Of a DNA stretch of 64,000 bases, positions 1-8,167 are shown piece after piece (within the stretch, counting starts at the first letter, position 1; each line of letters begins with the position of its first letter). The translations under genes were made by a program, and so were the position numbers. Below the pieces are notes generated by a model. The model had not been told where the DNA came from. It saw nothing but the letters and a program-made list of their open reading frames with translations, and did no database searches. Source of the DNA: Trebonia kvetii (GTDB lineage Bacteria; Actinomycetota; Actinomycetes; Streptosporangiales; Streptosporangiaceae); assembly GCF_007827045.1 (NCBI RefSeq), contig NZ_RPFW01000004.1, positions 682,001 to 746,000 of the forward strand, given 5' to 3'.

Positions 1-651
1 GCCGTCCGGGTCCTCCGGGTTCGGCAGGTGCCCGATGGCGGCGCGGAACAGGATGGCGGAGTTCGCGTCGGTGGCCGCGTGGGCCAGGCCGAGCGGCGCG
101 AACAGGTGCTCGCGCAGCGCCTGGTCGAACGGCTTGCCGCGCAGCACCTCGACGATCCGGCCGAGTACGCAGTAGCCCGCGTTGTTGTAGGAGAACATCT
201 CGCCGGGCGGGAAAAGCTGGGGGTCGGTCCTCAGGGTCGCGACGTACTTCTCGACGCAGTCGTCGTTGTTGCCGGTGTCGGTGAAGATGTCGCCCTCGAA
301 GCCGGCGGTGTGGCAGAGCAGCTGCCGCACGGTCATCGTGGCGGCGGCCTCGCTGTCGGCGAGCTCGAAGTCAGGCAGGTAGCTGACGACGGTCTTGTCG
401 ATGTCGAGCAGGCCCTCGTCGGCCAGCTGCATGATCAGCGTGCCGGTCCAGGTCTTGGTGATCGACCCGATCTGGAAGACCGAGTCCGTGGTGGCCTCGA
501 CCCCGGTCGCGTGGCTGAGCACCCCGGACGCGAAGTCGACGACCTGTCCGCCCGAGTAGACGCCGACCGCGGCGCCGGGCACCTTGTACTTAGCGAGCAG
601 TTCGCTCAGGTTCGCGGAAAGCCAGCCGCTGACCTCATCCAGATTCGCCAT
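1..651 (-). CDS. Serine hydrolase, beta-lactamase/DD-peptidase family (3' part cut by window edge)
   Basis: The reading frame opens with ATG at 651 and runs off the left edge, so only about 217 N-terminal residues are visible. The translation has the family's catalytic Ser-x-x-Lys as SITK near residue 45 (context QIGSITKTW) and a Tyr-x-Asn element as YNN near residue 150 (context FSYNNAGY). The family (class C beta-lactamase, EstB-type esterases, D-aminopeptidases) uses Ser as nucleophile and the Lys/Tyr as base. No signal peptide is visible, so this copy is probably cytosolic and more likely an esterase or peptidase than a resistance enzyme; the substrate is unknown. It is on the same strand as the reductase operon to its right, but a hairpin at 710-741 separates them. 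Confidence 0.85.
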   Translation of the reverse strand, partial: MANLDEVSGWLSANLSELLAKYKVPGAAVGVYSGGQVVDFASGVLSHATGVEATTDSVFQIGSITKTWTGTLIMQLADEGLLDIDKTVVSYLPDFELADSEAAATMTVRQLLCHTAGFEGDIFTDTGNNDDCVEKYVATLRTDPQLFPPGEMFSYNNAGYCVLGRIVEVLRGKPFDQALREHLFAPLGLAHAATDANSAILFRAAIGHLPNPEDPDG

Positions 652-709
652 GCCGTGACCTTAAATGTCCCGGTTGGCTCCCCATTCGTCGAGATGGACG
701 AAGAATGCC

Positions 710-741
710 CCTCCCGTTCGTCCTGCCGGACGAACGGGAGG
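710..741 (-). terminator. Hairpin terminator of the HTH/SRPBCC/reductase operon
   Basis: A perfect 14-bp stem (CCTCCCGTTCGTCC / GGACGAACGGGAGG) with a 4-nt TGCC loop lies 17 nt beyond the reductase stop codon. There is no long U tract, which is common for actinobacterial terminators. It separates the operon from the downstream serine hydrolase gene. Confidence 0.7.
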
Positions 742-758
742 CGTCGATGCTCCAGATC

Positions 759-1331
759 TCAGTGGATCACGTCGAAGACGTTCTTCTGCAGGCCGTTGGC
801 GTAGGCCTCGTACTCGACGAGCTTGAGCTTCTGGGTGTCCTTGTCCGTGCTGCTGAACAGGCGCTTGCCCGCGCCGAGCAGCAGCGGGTAGACGAGCAGG
901 TGGTAGCGGTCGATCAGGCCCGCGTCCGAGAGTGCGTGGTTCAGCGTAGCGCTGCCGTGCACGATGATCGGCCCGCCTTCGGTCTCCTTCAGGGCCGCGA
1001 CCTCGTCGAGCGAGCGCAGGATCGTGGTCTCGCCCCAGTTGGAGACCAGCTTGTCCGGGGTGAGGGTGGTGGAGACGACGTACTTGGGCATCACCTTGTA
1101 CTCGGCGAACTCGGCCATGTCCGGCCACACCGGGCTGAACGCCTCGTAGCTGACGCGGCCCATCAGGATCGCGGTCGACTCCTGCTGTTCCCGGCCCTTG
1201 ATCTCGAAAGCGTCAGGGACGAACTCGACCTCCTTGAAGGTCCATCCCGCGTTCCGGTAGCCGGCCTCGCCGCCTGGTGCCTCGACGACGCCGTCCAGCG
1301 AGATGAAGGCGGTGCTGATCAGCCTGCGCAT
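759..1331 (-). CDS. Dihydrofolate reductase family protein (RibD C-terminal domain type)
   Basis: A 190-residue single-domain protein opening MRRLISTAFISLDGVVEAPGG, the typical first strand of the RibD_C/DHFR-like fold. It also carries 'LMGRVSYEAF' (nucleotide-binding loop) and 'GPIIVHGSATLNHAL', matching the G(S)xxL segment that contacts NADPH. The family reduces pteridine- or flavin-like substrates with NADPH, but most stand-alone actinobacterial copies have no assigned substrate. It is the last gene of a three-gene unit behind the HTH regulator (2794-2141) and SRPBCC gene (2138-1380). The 48-nt gap to the SRPBCC gene suggests co-transcription. Confidence 0.88.
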   Translation of the reverse strand: MRRLISTAFISLDGVVEAPGGEAGYRNAGWTFKEVEFVPDAFEIKGREQQESTAILMGRVSYEAFSPVWPDMAEFAEYKVMPKYVVSTTLTPDKLVSNWGETTILRSLDEVAALKETEGGPIIVHGSATLNHALSDAGLIDRYHLLVYPLLLGAGKRLFSSTDKDTQKLKLVEYEAYANGLQKNVFDVIH

Positions 1332-1379
1332 GATGCTCTCCTTGGTGTTTATGTCTGTTGGTGTTTGGTAATTGCGCGG

Positions 1380-2138
1380 TTAATCGGCGAGCACGGCGGT
1401 CAGCCAGTGCTGCCAGGCGGCCTCGGCCGTCTCGGTGCCTGTGTCCTTGGCCGCGTCCGGCGCGAACAGGTGATGGAACATCAGCGCGATCCCGCTGGAG
1501 CCGTGGAAGGTGTAGAGCCCGTCGGCGGTGCGGATCGCGAAGCGCTCGTCGTCCGACCAGGTCACCTCGCCGTCGAGCGGCGGCAGGCCGGCCGGCTCCG
1601 CCTGTGCGCGCGCGCCGACGGTGACCAGGGCCGGCAGCGACAGCGCGCCGGTGAGCGCCGCGCGCACCTCCTGCGCTGGCTTGCCGCCCGACTGCACCAC
1701 GGCGAAGACGGGAACCCCGGTGCGGCCAGGGAAGTGCGTCAGGTACTCGCGCAGGGTGTGCAGGTGGAACGGCCAGCCGCGGCGGAGCGCGTCGTACTCG
1801 TCCTGCCAGTCGTCGCCGAGCATGCCGCTGTGTACGACGCGCAGCACGGTGCTGCTGTGCTCCCGACCCTCGATCAGGTACTCGAAGGCCATGAACCGGC
1901 CGTCGGGCGCCGCGGCCGTGCGGGTGGCGAAGCGCTTGGCAGGCTCGTAGGCCGTGACCACCGCCTCCGCCCGCTGGCCGCCGGTGTCCATCGCGGCGGT
2001 GCCGCCCTCGCGCGGCTCCACCTCATTGCGCCCCATGAACCAGGAGTCGATCCCCGGCCCGGTGGCGATCGCGTTCCAGACCTCTTCCGGGCTGGCCGGC
2101 AGGATCGCCTCGAGCTCGATCTCGAACGGGTGCGTCAT
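1380..2138 (-). CDS. SRPBCC (AHSA1-like) domain protein
   Basis: A 252-residue protein. Residues 1-150 read as an activator-of-Hsp90-ATPase-homology fold: 'FEIELEAILPASPEEVWNAIATGPGIDSWFMG' at the N terminus, then the beta-rich helix-grip segment. A C-terminal stretch of about 90 residues looks like a second, shorter helix-grip half. The family binds hydrophobic ligands and is often paired with ArsR-type regulators, as here: the regulator stop is 2 nt before this ATG. No enzymatic residue set is visible, so a ligand-binding or stress role is inferred only from the fold and operon. Confidence 0.85.
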   Translation of the reverse strand: MTHPFEIELEAILPASPEEVWNAIATGPGIDSWFMGRNEVEPREGGTAAMDTGGQRAEAVVTAYEPAKRFATRTAAAPDGRFMAFEYLIEGREHSSTVLRVVHSGMLGDDWQDEYDALRRGWPFHLHTLREYLTHFPGRTGVPVFAVVQSGGKPAQEVRAALTGALSLPALVTVGARAQAEPAGLPPLDGEVTWSDDERFAIRTADGLYTFHGSSGIALMFHHLFAPDAAKDTGTETAEAAWQHWLTAVLAD

Positions 2139-2140
2139 GT

Positions 2141-2794
2141 TCAGTCCTCCTGTCCTGCTTCTGATTCGGTCTGCTGCGCTTCCCGTACCTGGTGGACCTG
2201 GTCCGGGTGAATCTGGGCCGCCGGGATCTGGTGGAGCCCCACGATCAGCCGGTGGCTCCGGCCGTCCGTTTTGGACTCGTCGTGGTAGCGGCCGACGAGG
2301 GCCGCGACCGCCTGGGACAACTCCTCAGCGAATGCTGCCCGGTCCGCCGCCGAGGCGAACCGCACCTCGGCTTCGATGGCGAAGGTGGCGATGCGCTGCC
2401 TGGCCCTGGCCGCGCCGGCCAGCAGGCTCCCGACCTCCTGCACCAGCCGCGAGCCAAGCGCGAGCAGCCAGCGGGCCGACAACTGGTCGGGGGACTGGGA
2501 CGGGTCAGGGCTCACCGCGGCGAGGACGCTGGGGGAGATCACGTACGAGGTGGCCGCGGCGCGGTACACCCGCTCGGTGACGCTGCCCTTGCGCCGCTCC
2601 TCGCCGAGCTCGACAAGCCCGTGCCGCTCCAGCTCCTTGAGGTGGTAGTTGACCTTCTGCCTCGGCAGCCCGAGGCGAGCGGCCAGCATGCTGGCCGAGC
2701 CGGGCTCGGCGAGCGCGGCGAGAATCCGGGCCCGGATCGGGTCCAGTGACGCCTCCGCCGCGGCGGGGTCTTCGATCACAGCGACATCAAGCAC
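2141..2794 (-). CDS. ArsR-like winged-helix transcriptional regulator
   Basis: I take GTG at 2794 as the start (VLDVAVIEDP...), giving 217 residues. The open frame continues upstream to 2974, but that extension is low-complexity and would run through the operator. Residues about 15-75 form the winged helix: 'LDPIRARILAALAEPGSASMLAARLGLPRQKVNYHLKELERHGLVEL' shows the ArsR helix-turn-helix with 'KVNYHLKEL' as recognition helix. The remaining ~140 residues probably form a dimerisation or sensor region. It begins a same-strand unit with the SRPBCC and reductase genes, and the inverted repeats at 2810-2847 just upstream suggest autoregulation. The inducing signal is unknown. Confidence 0.88.
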   Translation of the reverse strand: MLDVAVIEDPAAAEASLDPIRARILAALAEPGSASMLAARLGLPRQKVNYHLKELERHGLVELGEERRKGSVTERVYRAAATSYVISPSVLAAVSPDPSQSPDQLSARWLLALGSRLVQEVGSLLAGAARARQRIATFAIEAEVRFASAADRAAFAEELSQAVAALVGRYHDESKTDGRSHRLIVGLHQIPAAQIHPDQVHQVREAQQTESEAGQED

Positions 2795-2809
2795 ACTCCC
2801 ACTATCCGA

Positions 2810-2847
2810 CCGACAAGAAATCTTGTCAAGACAAAAAAACTTGTCGG
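2810..2847. promoter_or_regulatory. Overlapping inverted repeats, probable operator of the HTH regulator
   Basis: Two nested inverted repeats share the half-site GACAAG. GACAAG-AAAT-CTTGTC occupies 2812-2827, and an outer pair CCGACAAG (2810-2817) / CTTGTCGG (2840-2847) flanks it; a further GACAA lies at 2830. The cluster is 16-53 nt upstream of the GTG start, where an ArsR-family dimer would block transcription. The sequence is AT-rich against its surroundings. The assignment to the adjacent regulator is inference. Confidence 0.65.
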
Positions 2848-3403
2848 TGGAAGGTTCGCACCCGGCGACGGCGGCCCGCGACGGGGGCCCGCGACGGCAA
2901 GCCGGCGACAGTGGCCGGGGCGGGAGGCCCCGTCGAGCCTTCTCGCCCTCATTGCGCGGCACCGAACCCGCCACAGCACGCGAACTAAAATGGGCCTCTG
3001 GGGTTTTCCTGAACTACCGGGACCGCGGGCTATCGAAGTGAAATCACCGGTCGGCGGCAGCGGCGGAGTCGGCCATCCTCACCCGCCGCCTTCCCGACCG
3101 CATGCGTCCCAATACTCTCGGCATCTCCGCAGGTCACATGCGGTACAGCCCGTCAGTGATGATCACGGAACTTTGGATTTCAACGGAACTTTTCTCCCCG
3201 GATCGGGGAGTTTTCTTCCGCCAGGATCAAATGTTCCGTGATCAAGTCCGGCATCACGGAAAGAAACTGTCCTGGAGTCCGAATCGCGTGTTTCCGCGAT
3301 TCCGTCGATTCCGCCGGCCCCGCGGCCCTGACGCCGGGAACCGCCCTGCTCGCCCCGCGCGCCGAGCTTGCGAGACGCATTGTTGCCCGTATAGCCTGCA
3401 TCT
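2848..3403. other. Intergenic stretch between divergent units; holds a palindrome cluster
   Basis: No convincing gene lies in this span between the divergently transcribed HTH operon and the SRPBCC-ArsR pair. The open frames present have shadow-type composition and no credible start. The notable content is the palindrome cluster at 3161-3261, listed separately. Confidence 0.5.
3161..3261. repeat. 83-bp imperfect palindrome plus third copy of the ATCACGGAA motif
   Basis: GATCACGGAAC at 3161-3171 is the perfect inverse of GTTCCGTGATC at 3233-3243. The whole 3161-3243 interval folds as a 40-bp imperfect stem (28 Watson-Crick matches) around a perfect CTCCCCG-GAT-CGGGGAG core at 3194-3210, followed by TTTTCTT. 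The outer motif recurs as ATCACGGAA at 3253-3261, making a second inverted repeat with TTCCGTGAT (3234-3242) over a 10-nt spacer. It may be an operator array, a hairpin RNA or terminator, or a small palindromic repeat element. Confidence 0.6.
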
Positions 3404-3419
3404 ATAAGTCTCCACTTAT
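3404..3419. promoter_or_regulatory. ATAAGT-N4-ACTTAT operator upstream of SRPBCC-ArsR
   Basis: A perfect inverted repeat ATAAGT-CTCC-ACTTAT ends 14 nt before the SRPBCC start at 3433. It is one of the few AT-rich spots in the region and has the size and position of an ArsR-family operator. The downstream unit encodes an ArsR protein, so autorepression is the natural inference. Confidence 0.6.
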
Positions 3420-3432
3420 GGAAGGAGCTGCC

Positions 3433-4071
3433 ATGACGATCGATCCGCTGGCCACGGCCGGCCTGGTGGCACGCGAGGTTCGCACCGGCTCGCGCGACGC
3501 GTCGCCGACGAAGATCGTGGTCGCCTGCCGGACTTACCCGACGGGGCAGGCCGACCTGTGGGACGCGCTCACCAACCCCGACCGGATTCCCCGGTGGTTC
3601 CTGCCGGTCAGCGGCGAGCTGAAGGTCGGCGGCCGCTACCAGCTCGAGGGGAACGCGGGCGGCGTGGTCGAACGGTGCGATGAGCCGGAAACGTTCGCTG
3701 TGACCTGGGAGTTCGGCGACATGGTCACCTGGCTCGCCGTCACGCTCACCCCGGATGGCGCGGGCACCAGGCTCGAACTCGCCCACGAGGCGCACATCGA
3801 CCCGACCATGTGGGGGCAGTTCGGTCCCGGTGCGGTTGGCGTCGGGTGGGACCTCGCCCTAATGGGACTCGGCCTGCACCTGGAGAGCGGCAAGCAGGTC
3901 GACCCGGCGACCGCGGTCACCTTCCCCGCTTCACCGCAAGGCCGCGAGTTCATCAGGCTGGCCGCGACCGGGTGGGGAGATGCCGCGGTCGGGGACGGCG
4001 AAGCGCCGGCTACGGCGCGCGAGGCGGCCGACCGCACCTTCGCGTTCTACGCGCCGCCGCCCGCCGGCTGA
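3433..4071 (+). CDS. SRPBCC (AHSA1-like) domain protein
   Basis: The ATG at 3433 is preceded by GAAGGAG at a good distance; an in-frame ATG at 3418 overlaps the operator, so 3433 is preferred. The 212-residue product carries the helix-grip hallmarks: 'QADLWDALTNPDRIPRWFLPVSGELKVGGRYQLEG', 'FAVTWEFGDMVTWLAVTL' and 'GTRLELAHEAHI'. This SRPBCC type binds small hydrophobic molecules and is commonly encoded with an ArsR repressor. Here the regulator begins 1 nt after the stop codon, so the two are almost certainly translated together. Confidence 0.9.
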   Translation: MTIDPLATAGLVAREVRTGSRDASPTKIVVACRTYPTGQADLWDALTNPDRIPRWFLPVSGELKVGGRYQLEGNAGGVVERCDEPETFAVTWEFGDMVTWLAVTLTPDGAGTRLELAHEAHIDPTMWGQFGPGAVGVGWDLALMGLGLHLESGKQVDPATAVTFPASPQGREFIRLAATGWGDAAVGDGEAPATAREAADRTFAFYAPPPAG

Positions 4072-4072
4072 G

Positions 4073-4558
4073 GTGGCTCAACAAGCCAAGGCGGTAGGAG
4101 TCTTCGAGGCGCTCGGCGAGCCGGTACGCCGGCGCATCCTCGAACTGCTCGCCGGCGGCGAGCGGCCAGTGGGACCGCTCGTCGTGGCGCTGCGGTCACT
4201 GACGCCGATCTCGCAGCCCGCGGTGTCGCAGCATCTCAAGGTTCTGCTCGACGCCGGCCTGGTGACCGTGCGCGCCTCGGGCACCCGCCGGCTCTACGCC
4301 CTGGACACCGCCGGGCTCGATGCCGCGCGGGCCTGGCTCGACCGGCTCGCCGACCCGCTCGCTCAGCTGGCCCCGTTCGCTCAGCCGCTCGACGCGCTGG
4401 CCACCGAAGTCGCGCGCGGCCGCCGGGCAAACAAGGCCGCCACGGCCAGCACACCCAACACGGCCAGCACACCCAACACGGCCAGCAGGGCTAACACTGC
4501 CAGCAGGTCCGACCGGGCAGCGGAGCCGCCGGACGCGCACGACCGTCGGCCCGCCTGA
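4073..4558 (+). CDS. ArsR-family transcriptional regulator with repetitive C-terminal tail
   Basis: GTG at 4073 gives MAQQAKAVGVFEALGEPVRRRILELL, the standard ArsR first helices, and 'ISQPAVSQHLKVLLDAGLVTVRASGTRRLYAL' is the recognition helix and wing. No metal-binding Cys box is present, so it is not a classic arsenite or zinc sensor. After residue ~120 the tail is made of TASTPN-type hexapeptides encoded by an 18-bp tandem repeat (4442-4513). It follows the SRPBCC gene by 1 nt and converges with recQ 15 nt downstream. Probable target: its own operon through the inverted repeat at 3404-3419. Confidence 0.9.
   Translation: MAQQAKAVGVFEALGEPVRRRILELLAGGERPVGPLVVALRSLTPISQPAVSQHLKVLLDAGLVTVRASGTRRLYALDTAGLDAARAWLDRLADPLAQLAPFAQPLDALATEVARGRRANKAATASTPNTASTPNTASRANTASRSDRAAEPPDAHDRRPA
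4442..4513 (+). repeat. 18-bp tandem repeat, four units, inside the ArsR gene
   Basis: The unit ACGGCCAGCACACCCAAC occurs twice exactly and is followed by two diverged units. Because the unit is a multiple of three it adds TASTPN hexapeptides in frame. It likely expands or contracts by slippage without breaking the gene. Confidence 0.8.
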
Positions 4559-4573
4559 GTCGCGGCGGTGCCG

Positions 4574-6544
4574 TCAGGACGCGAGCAGATCCAGGATCGA
4601 CTCGCCGTACTTGGCCAGCTTCGACTCGCCCACCCCGTTCACGCCGGCCAGCGCGGTCAGCGTGGACGGGGCAGTGACCGCGATCGCGCGCAGCGTCGCG
4701 TCGTGGAAGACGACGTAGGCAGGCACGCCCTGCTCCTTGGCGGTCGCGCCGCGCCAGGCGCGCAGCCGCTCGAACACGGTCTCCTGCTCAGGCGACAGGT
4801 CGGCCGCCGCCAGCGCCGCCGCCTGAGCCCCGGCGCCCGCGGCGCCGGCCGAGGCGCGCGAGCCGCGCCCTGAGCCGCGCGGCTGCGGCATGTCCCTGCG
4901 CAGGGTGACCGCCCGCTGGCCGCGCAGCACCTCGCCGCTCGCCTCGGTGATCGCGAGCGTCTGATATTCGCCCTGCACCGCGAGCAGCCCCTGGGCAAGC
5001 AGTTGCCGCACCACCCCGCGCCACTGCGACTCGTTCAGCTCAAGACCGATGCCGAACGTCTTCAGCTCGTGATGCCCCTGCTCCGACACCTTGGCGGTCT
5101 TCTTGCCGAGCAGGATGTCGATCACCTGGCCCGCACCGTACCGCTGGTCGCGTTCCCGGTTCAGCCGCACGATCGTGGACAGCAGCTTCTGCGCGGGGAC
5201 GGTCCCGTCCCAGGTCTCCGGCGGCGACAGGCAGGTGTCGCAGTTGCCGCAGGCCACCGCCCGCTCGGAGAAGTAGGCGAGCAGCTGCGACCTGCGGCAG
5301 TCGGTCGTCTCGCACAGCGCGAGCATCGCGTCCAGGTGCGAAGCCATCAGCCGACGGTGCGCCAGGTTGCCCTCGGAAGAGTCGATGAGCCGCCGCTGCT
5401 GCACCACGTCGGACAGGCCGTAGGTCAGCCATGCGGTCGCGGGCTGCCCGTCGCGGCCCGCGCGCCCGGTCTCCTGGTAGTAGCCCTCGACGGAACGCGG
5501 CATGTCCAGGTGCGCGACGAACCGCACGTCCGGCTTGTCGATCCCCATGCCGAACGCGATGGTCGCGACCATCACCAGGCCGTCCTCGCGCAGGAAGCGC
5601 GCCTGGTTCTCCGCCCGCACCGCGGCGTCGAGGCCGGCGTGGTACGGCAGGGCGGGGATGCCGCTGTCGGTGAGGAACGCCGCGATCTTCTCCGTCGAGT
5701 CGCGCGACAGGCAGTACACGATCCCGGCTTCGCCGGCGTGCTCGGTGCGCAGCAGCGAAAGCAGCTGACGCTTCGCCTCGTTCTTCGGCACGATCCGGTA
5801 CTGGATGTTCGGCCGGTCAAAAGAGGACACGAACAGCTTCGACCCGGCGAGCTTGAGCCTGATCGCGATCTCCTCGCGGGTCGCCGCGGTCGCCGTCGCG
5901 GTCAGCGCGATGCGCGGCACCTGCGGCCAGCGCTCGTGCAGCACCTGGAGCTCCAGGTAGTCGGGACGGAAGTCGTGCCCCCACTGGGACACGCAGTGCG
6001 CCTCGTCGATCGCGAACACGGAGATCCGCGAGGCGGCGAGCAGGTCGAGGGTGCCGGGCGCGCGCAGCCGTTCCGGTGCGAGGTAGAGCAGGTCGAGCTC
6101 GCCGGCCTTGAACTGCTGCTCGACGACGTGCCGAGTCCCCGGATCCTGGGTGGAGTTGAGGTAGTCGGCCCTGATGCCCAGTTGCCGCAGCGCCTGCACC
6201 TGGTCTTGCATGAGCGCGATGAGCGGCGAGATGACGATGCCGGTACCCGGCCGGACAAGCGCGGGGATCTGGTAGCACAGCGACTTGCCGCCGCCGGTCG
6301 GCATCAGCACAAGCGCGTCGCCGCCGCCGATGACGTGCGCGATGATCTCCTCTTGCCGCCCGCGGAACGACTCGAAGCCGAACACCCGGTGCAGCACCGT
6401 CGCCGCCCGCTTCCCGCCGTCAGGCACACTGCCAGCCTCCGCGGACGCGGCGGAAGCCGGCCTGGCGCCCGGCTCAATGCCAGCTGCGAGCTCAGCGGGA
6501 GAGGAAGATTCGGCGGGAGACGGCGGCGGGGTGGGGGAGGGCAC
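4574..6544 (-). CDS. recQ: ATP-dependent DNA helicase RecQ
   Basis: A 656-residue superfamily-2 helicase that unwinds DNA 3'-5' during recombination and fork repair. Visible motifs: the RecQ-specific motif 0 'FGFESFRGRQ' (residues 55-64), Walker A PTGGGKS (82-88), DEAH (180-183) followed by 'CVSQWGHDFRPDY', motif VI 'QETGRAGRDG', and the zinc cluster with Cys in 'CETTDCRRSQLLAYF' and 'CGNCDTC'. An RQC-like winged helix and a C-terminal HRDC domain ('GVPAYVVFHDATLRAIA') close the protein. The first ~45 residues are a Pro/Ser/Ala-rich extension. It converges with the ArsR gene and stands alone, as is usual for actinobacterial recQ. Confidence 0.95.
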   Translation of the reverse strand: MPSPTPPPSPAESSSPAELAAGIEPGARPASAASAEAGSVPDGGKRAATVLHRVFGFESFRGRQEEIIAHVIGGGDALVLMPTGGGKSLCYQIPALVRPGTGIVISPLIALMQDQVQALRQLGIRADYLNSTQDPGTRHVVEQQFKAGELDLLYLAPERLRAPGTLDLLAASRISVFAIDEAHCVSQWGHDFRPDYLELQVLHERWPQVPRIALTATATAATREEIAIRLKLAGSKLFVSSFDRPNIQYRIVPKNEAKRQLLSLLRTEHAGEAGIVYCLSRDSTEKIAAFLTDSGIPALPYHAGLDAAVRAENQARFLREDGLVMVATIAFGMGIDKPDVRFVAHLDMPRSVEGYYQETGRAGRDGQPATAWLTYGLSDVVQQRRLIDSSEGNLAHRRLMASHLDAMLALCETTDCRRSQLLAYFSERAVACGNCDTCLSPPETWDGTVPAQKLLSTIVRLNRERDQRYGAGQVIDILLGKKTAKVSEQGHHELKTFGIGLELNESQWRGVVRQLLAQGLLAVQGEYQTLAITEASGEVLRGQRAVTLRRDMPQPRGSGRGSRASAGAAGAGAQAAALAAADLSPEQETVFERLRAWRGATAKEQGVPAYVVFHDATLRAIAVTAPSTLTALAGVNGVGESKLAKYGESILDLLAS

Positions 6545-6608
6545 GGGAAAATCCTACGTTCCTGGCCCGACACTCCCGCTTGGTTGCCGCCAAACACGCC
6601 CGGGCGGA

Positions 6609-8162
6609 ATGCAACCAAAGCGCTCCCCGGCGAGTCTAATAAGCGTGCCAGGAAGAAGCGTCCCCGCCGTTAGCGCAGCCGTTAGCACAGCCGTCATCGC
6701 CGCGACCGCCGTCCTGGCGCTCGCGGCATGCGGCTCCGCCGCTGCCGCCGTGTCCGTGGTCAAGCGGCCCGTACTCAAGACAGTGGCCTCGCCCGCCGGC
6801 ACCATCCCCGGCTGCCGCACCGGCGTCTGGGCGGAGAACTACACCGACGCGGGCACGCTCGCCTGGCGAGTCAGCCTCCCCGTGCCCAAGCCGTACAACG
6901 ACACCCAGCCGCTCTCGCCGGTGGTCGTCGGCGGCGTCGCCGTGTTCGCCGACGGCAACGCGCTGTACGCGCGGCGGGTGGCCGACGGGCACGGCGTGTG
7001 GCATCGTGCGTTCCCCAACCAGAGCAACACCCTGACCGCCGGCATCACCGGCACGGTCGACGGGCTGTGGGCATGGAAGGGTTCGGTAATCGCGGCGCTC
7101 GGGCTCGGCTCGGCGGCACCGTCCCTGGTCGCGCTGTCCGAGAGCGGCGCGGTCCGCTACCGGGTGAAGCTTGACAATGAGAAGGTGCCCCAGGGGTACC
7201 CCGCGATCATCCGCGACCCAGTGGTCACCGCCGACGGCGTCGTGGCGTATGTCACCCACAGCGACTCGCTGAAAACCAGTGACCTGTCCACGGGCAAGCC
7301 GCTGTGGTCCCGCGCCTATCGCAAGGACGAGGGCGTGATCGCCGAAGGCAACCTGCTGATCGTCGACAACAAGACGTCCAACGAGTCGCCCACCACGCTG
7401 CACGGGGTCGTCGCGCGTACCGGCCACACACGGTGGACCAGAAGCGACCTGCCCAACTGGTTCGAAGAGCAGCCGGGCCCCGCCGGCATCTTCACCGGCT
7501 ACGGCCTCGCTCTGCCGCCGCCGCCGCCAGCGAAGCAGAAGATCTACCCGCTCATCGCCATCGCCGCGGCGACGGGCAAGACCCTGTGGACGCTGCACAC
7601 GCCCAACGAGATCACCGCCGTGTGGCCGACGCCGGCCGGCGTCGCGGTCGCGACCGGTCTCGGCGGCACAGTCCTTGTCAAGGACCCCACGGCCGGCCTC
7701 TACCTCGCCAGCCTCACGACAGGCAAGGTCCGCTGGTCGGTGACTGGCACGCACTCCGACCCGTATACCACCCCGATAGTCACCGGCTCCGATGTGATCA
7801 CGGTCGGGACTACCCCCGCCACCGGGACCGTCATCGACTGGAACGCCGCGACCGGCGCCGTCCGCTGGAAGGCGCTCATCACCCCGGCAGACGGACGGTA
7901 CCTGGTTCAGCCGCGCGGCAAGAACGTGCTGGCCATCTTCCCCGGCGCCACCGGCACCAAGCCGTCTCGGCTGCTCGCGATAAACCGCGCGACAGGCAAG
8001 ACGACCGCCACTGTCCTGCTGCCTGGCATGGCCACGGTGGGCGCCGCGCCCGCGGTCGCCGGCCAGGATGCGCTGTTCGAGCCGCAGACGCTGTCCTGCC
8101 AGCAGCCGGTGGCTCCAGGTTCCGGCGGTAGCGGAACCGCTCCTGGGGCAGGGCACGTCTAA
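6609..8162 (+). CDS. PQQ-type beta-propeller lipoprotein (copy 1 of a tandem pair)
   Basis: I propose ATG 6609; GTG 6645 is an in-frame alternative that would give a shorter signal peptide. Either start yields a hydrophobic segment ending in the lipobox LAAC ('VLALAACGS'), so the mature protein is probably lipid-anchored outside the membrane. The rest consists of PQQ/YVTN-like blades with repeated Trp-ended strands ('GKPLWSRAY', 'GHTRWTR', 'GKTLWTLH', 'GKVRWSV', 'GAVRWKALI'). Such propellers act as binding scaffolds. PQQ enzymatic ligands are not evident. The next gene is a paralogue starting 5 nt after this stop codon. Confidence 0.82.
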   Translation: MQPKRSPASLISVPGRSVPAVSAAVSTAVIAATAVLALAACGSAAAAVSVVKRPVLKTVASPAGTIPGCRTGVWAENYTDAGTLAWRVSLPVPKPYNDTQPLSPVVVGGVAVFADGNALYARRVADGHGVWHRAFPNQSNTLTAGITGTVDGLWAWKGSVIAALGLGSAAPSLVALSESGAVRYRVKLDNEKVPQGYPAIIRDPVVTADGVVAYVTHSDSLKTSDLSTGKPLWSRAYRKDEGVIAEGNLLIVDNKTSNESPTTLHGVVARTGHTRWTRSDLPNWFEEQPGPAGIFTGYGLALPPPPPAKQKIYPLIAIAAATGKTLWTLHTPNEITAVWPTPAGVAVATGLGGTVLVKDPTAGLYLASLTTGKVRWSVTGTHSDPYTTPIVTGSDVITVGTTPATGTVIDWNAATGAVRWKALITPADGRYLVQPRGKNVLAIFPGATGTKPSRLLAINRATGKTTATVLLPGMATVGAAPAVAGQDALFEPQTLSCQQPVAPGSGGSGTAPGAGHV

Positions 8163-8167
8163 CCGCC

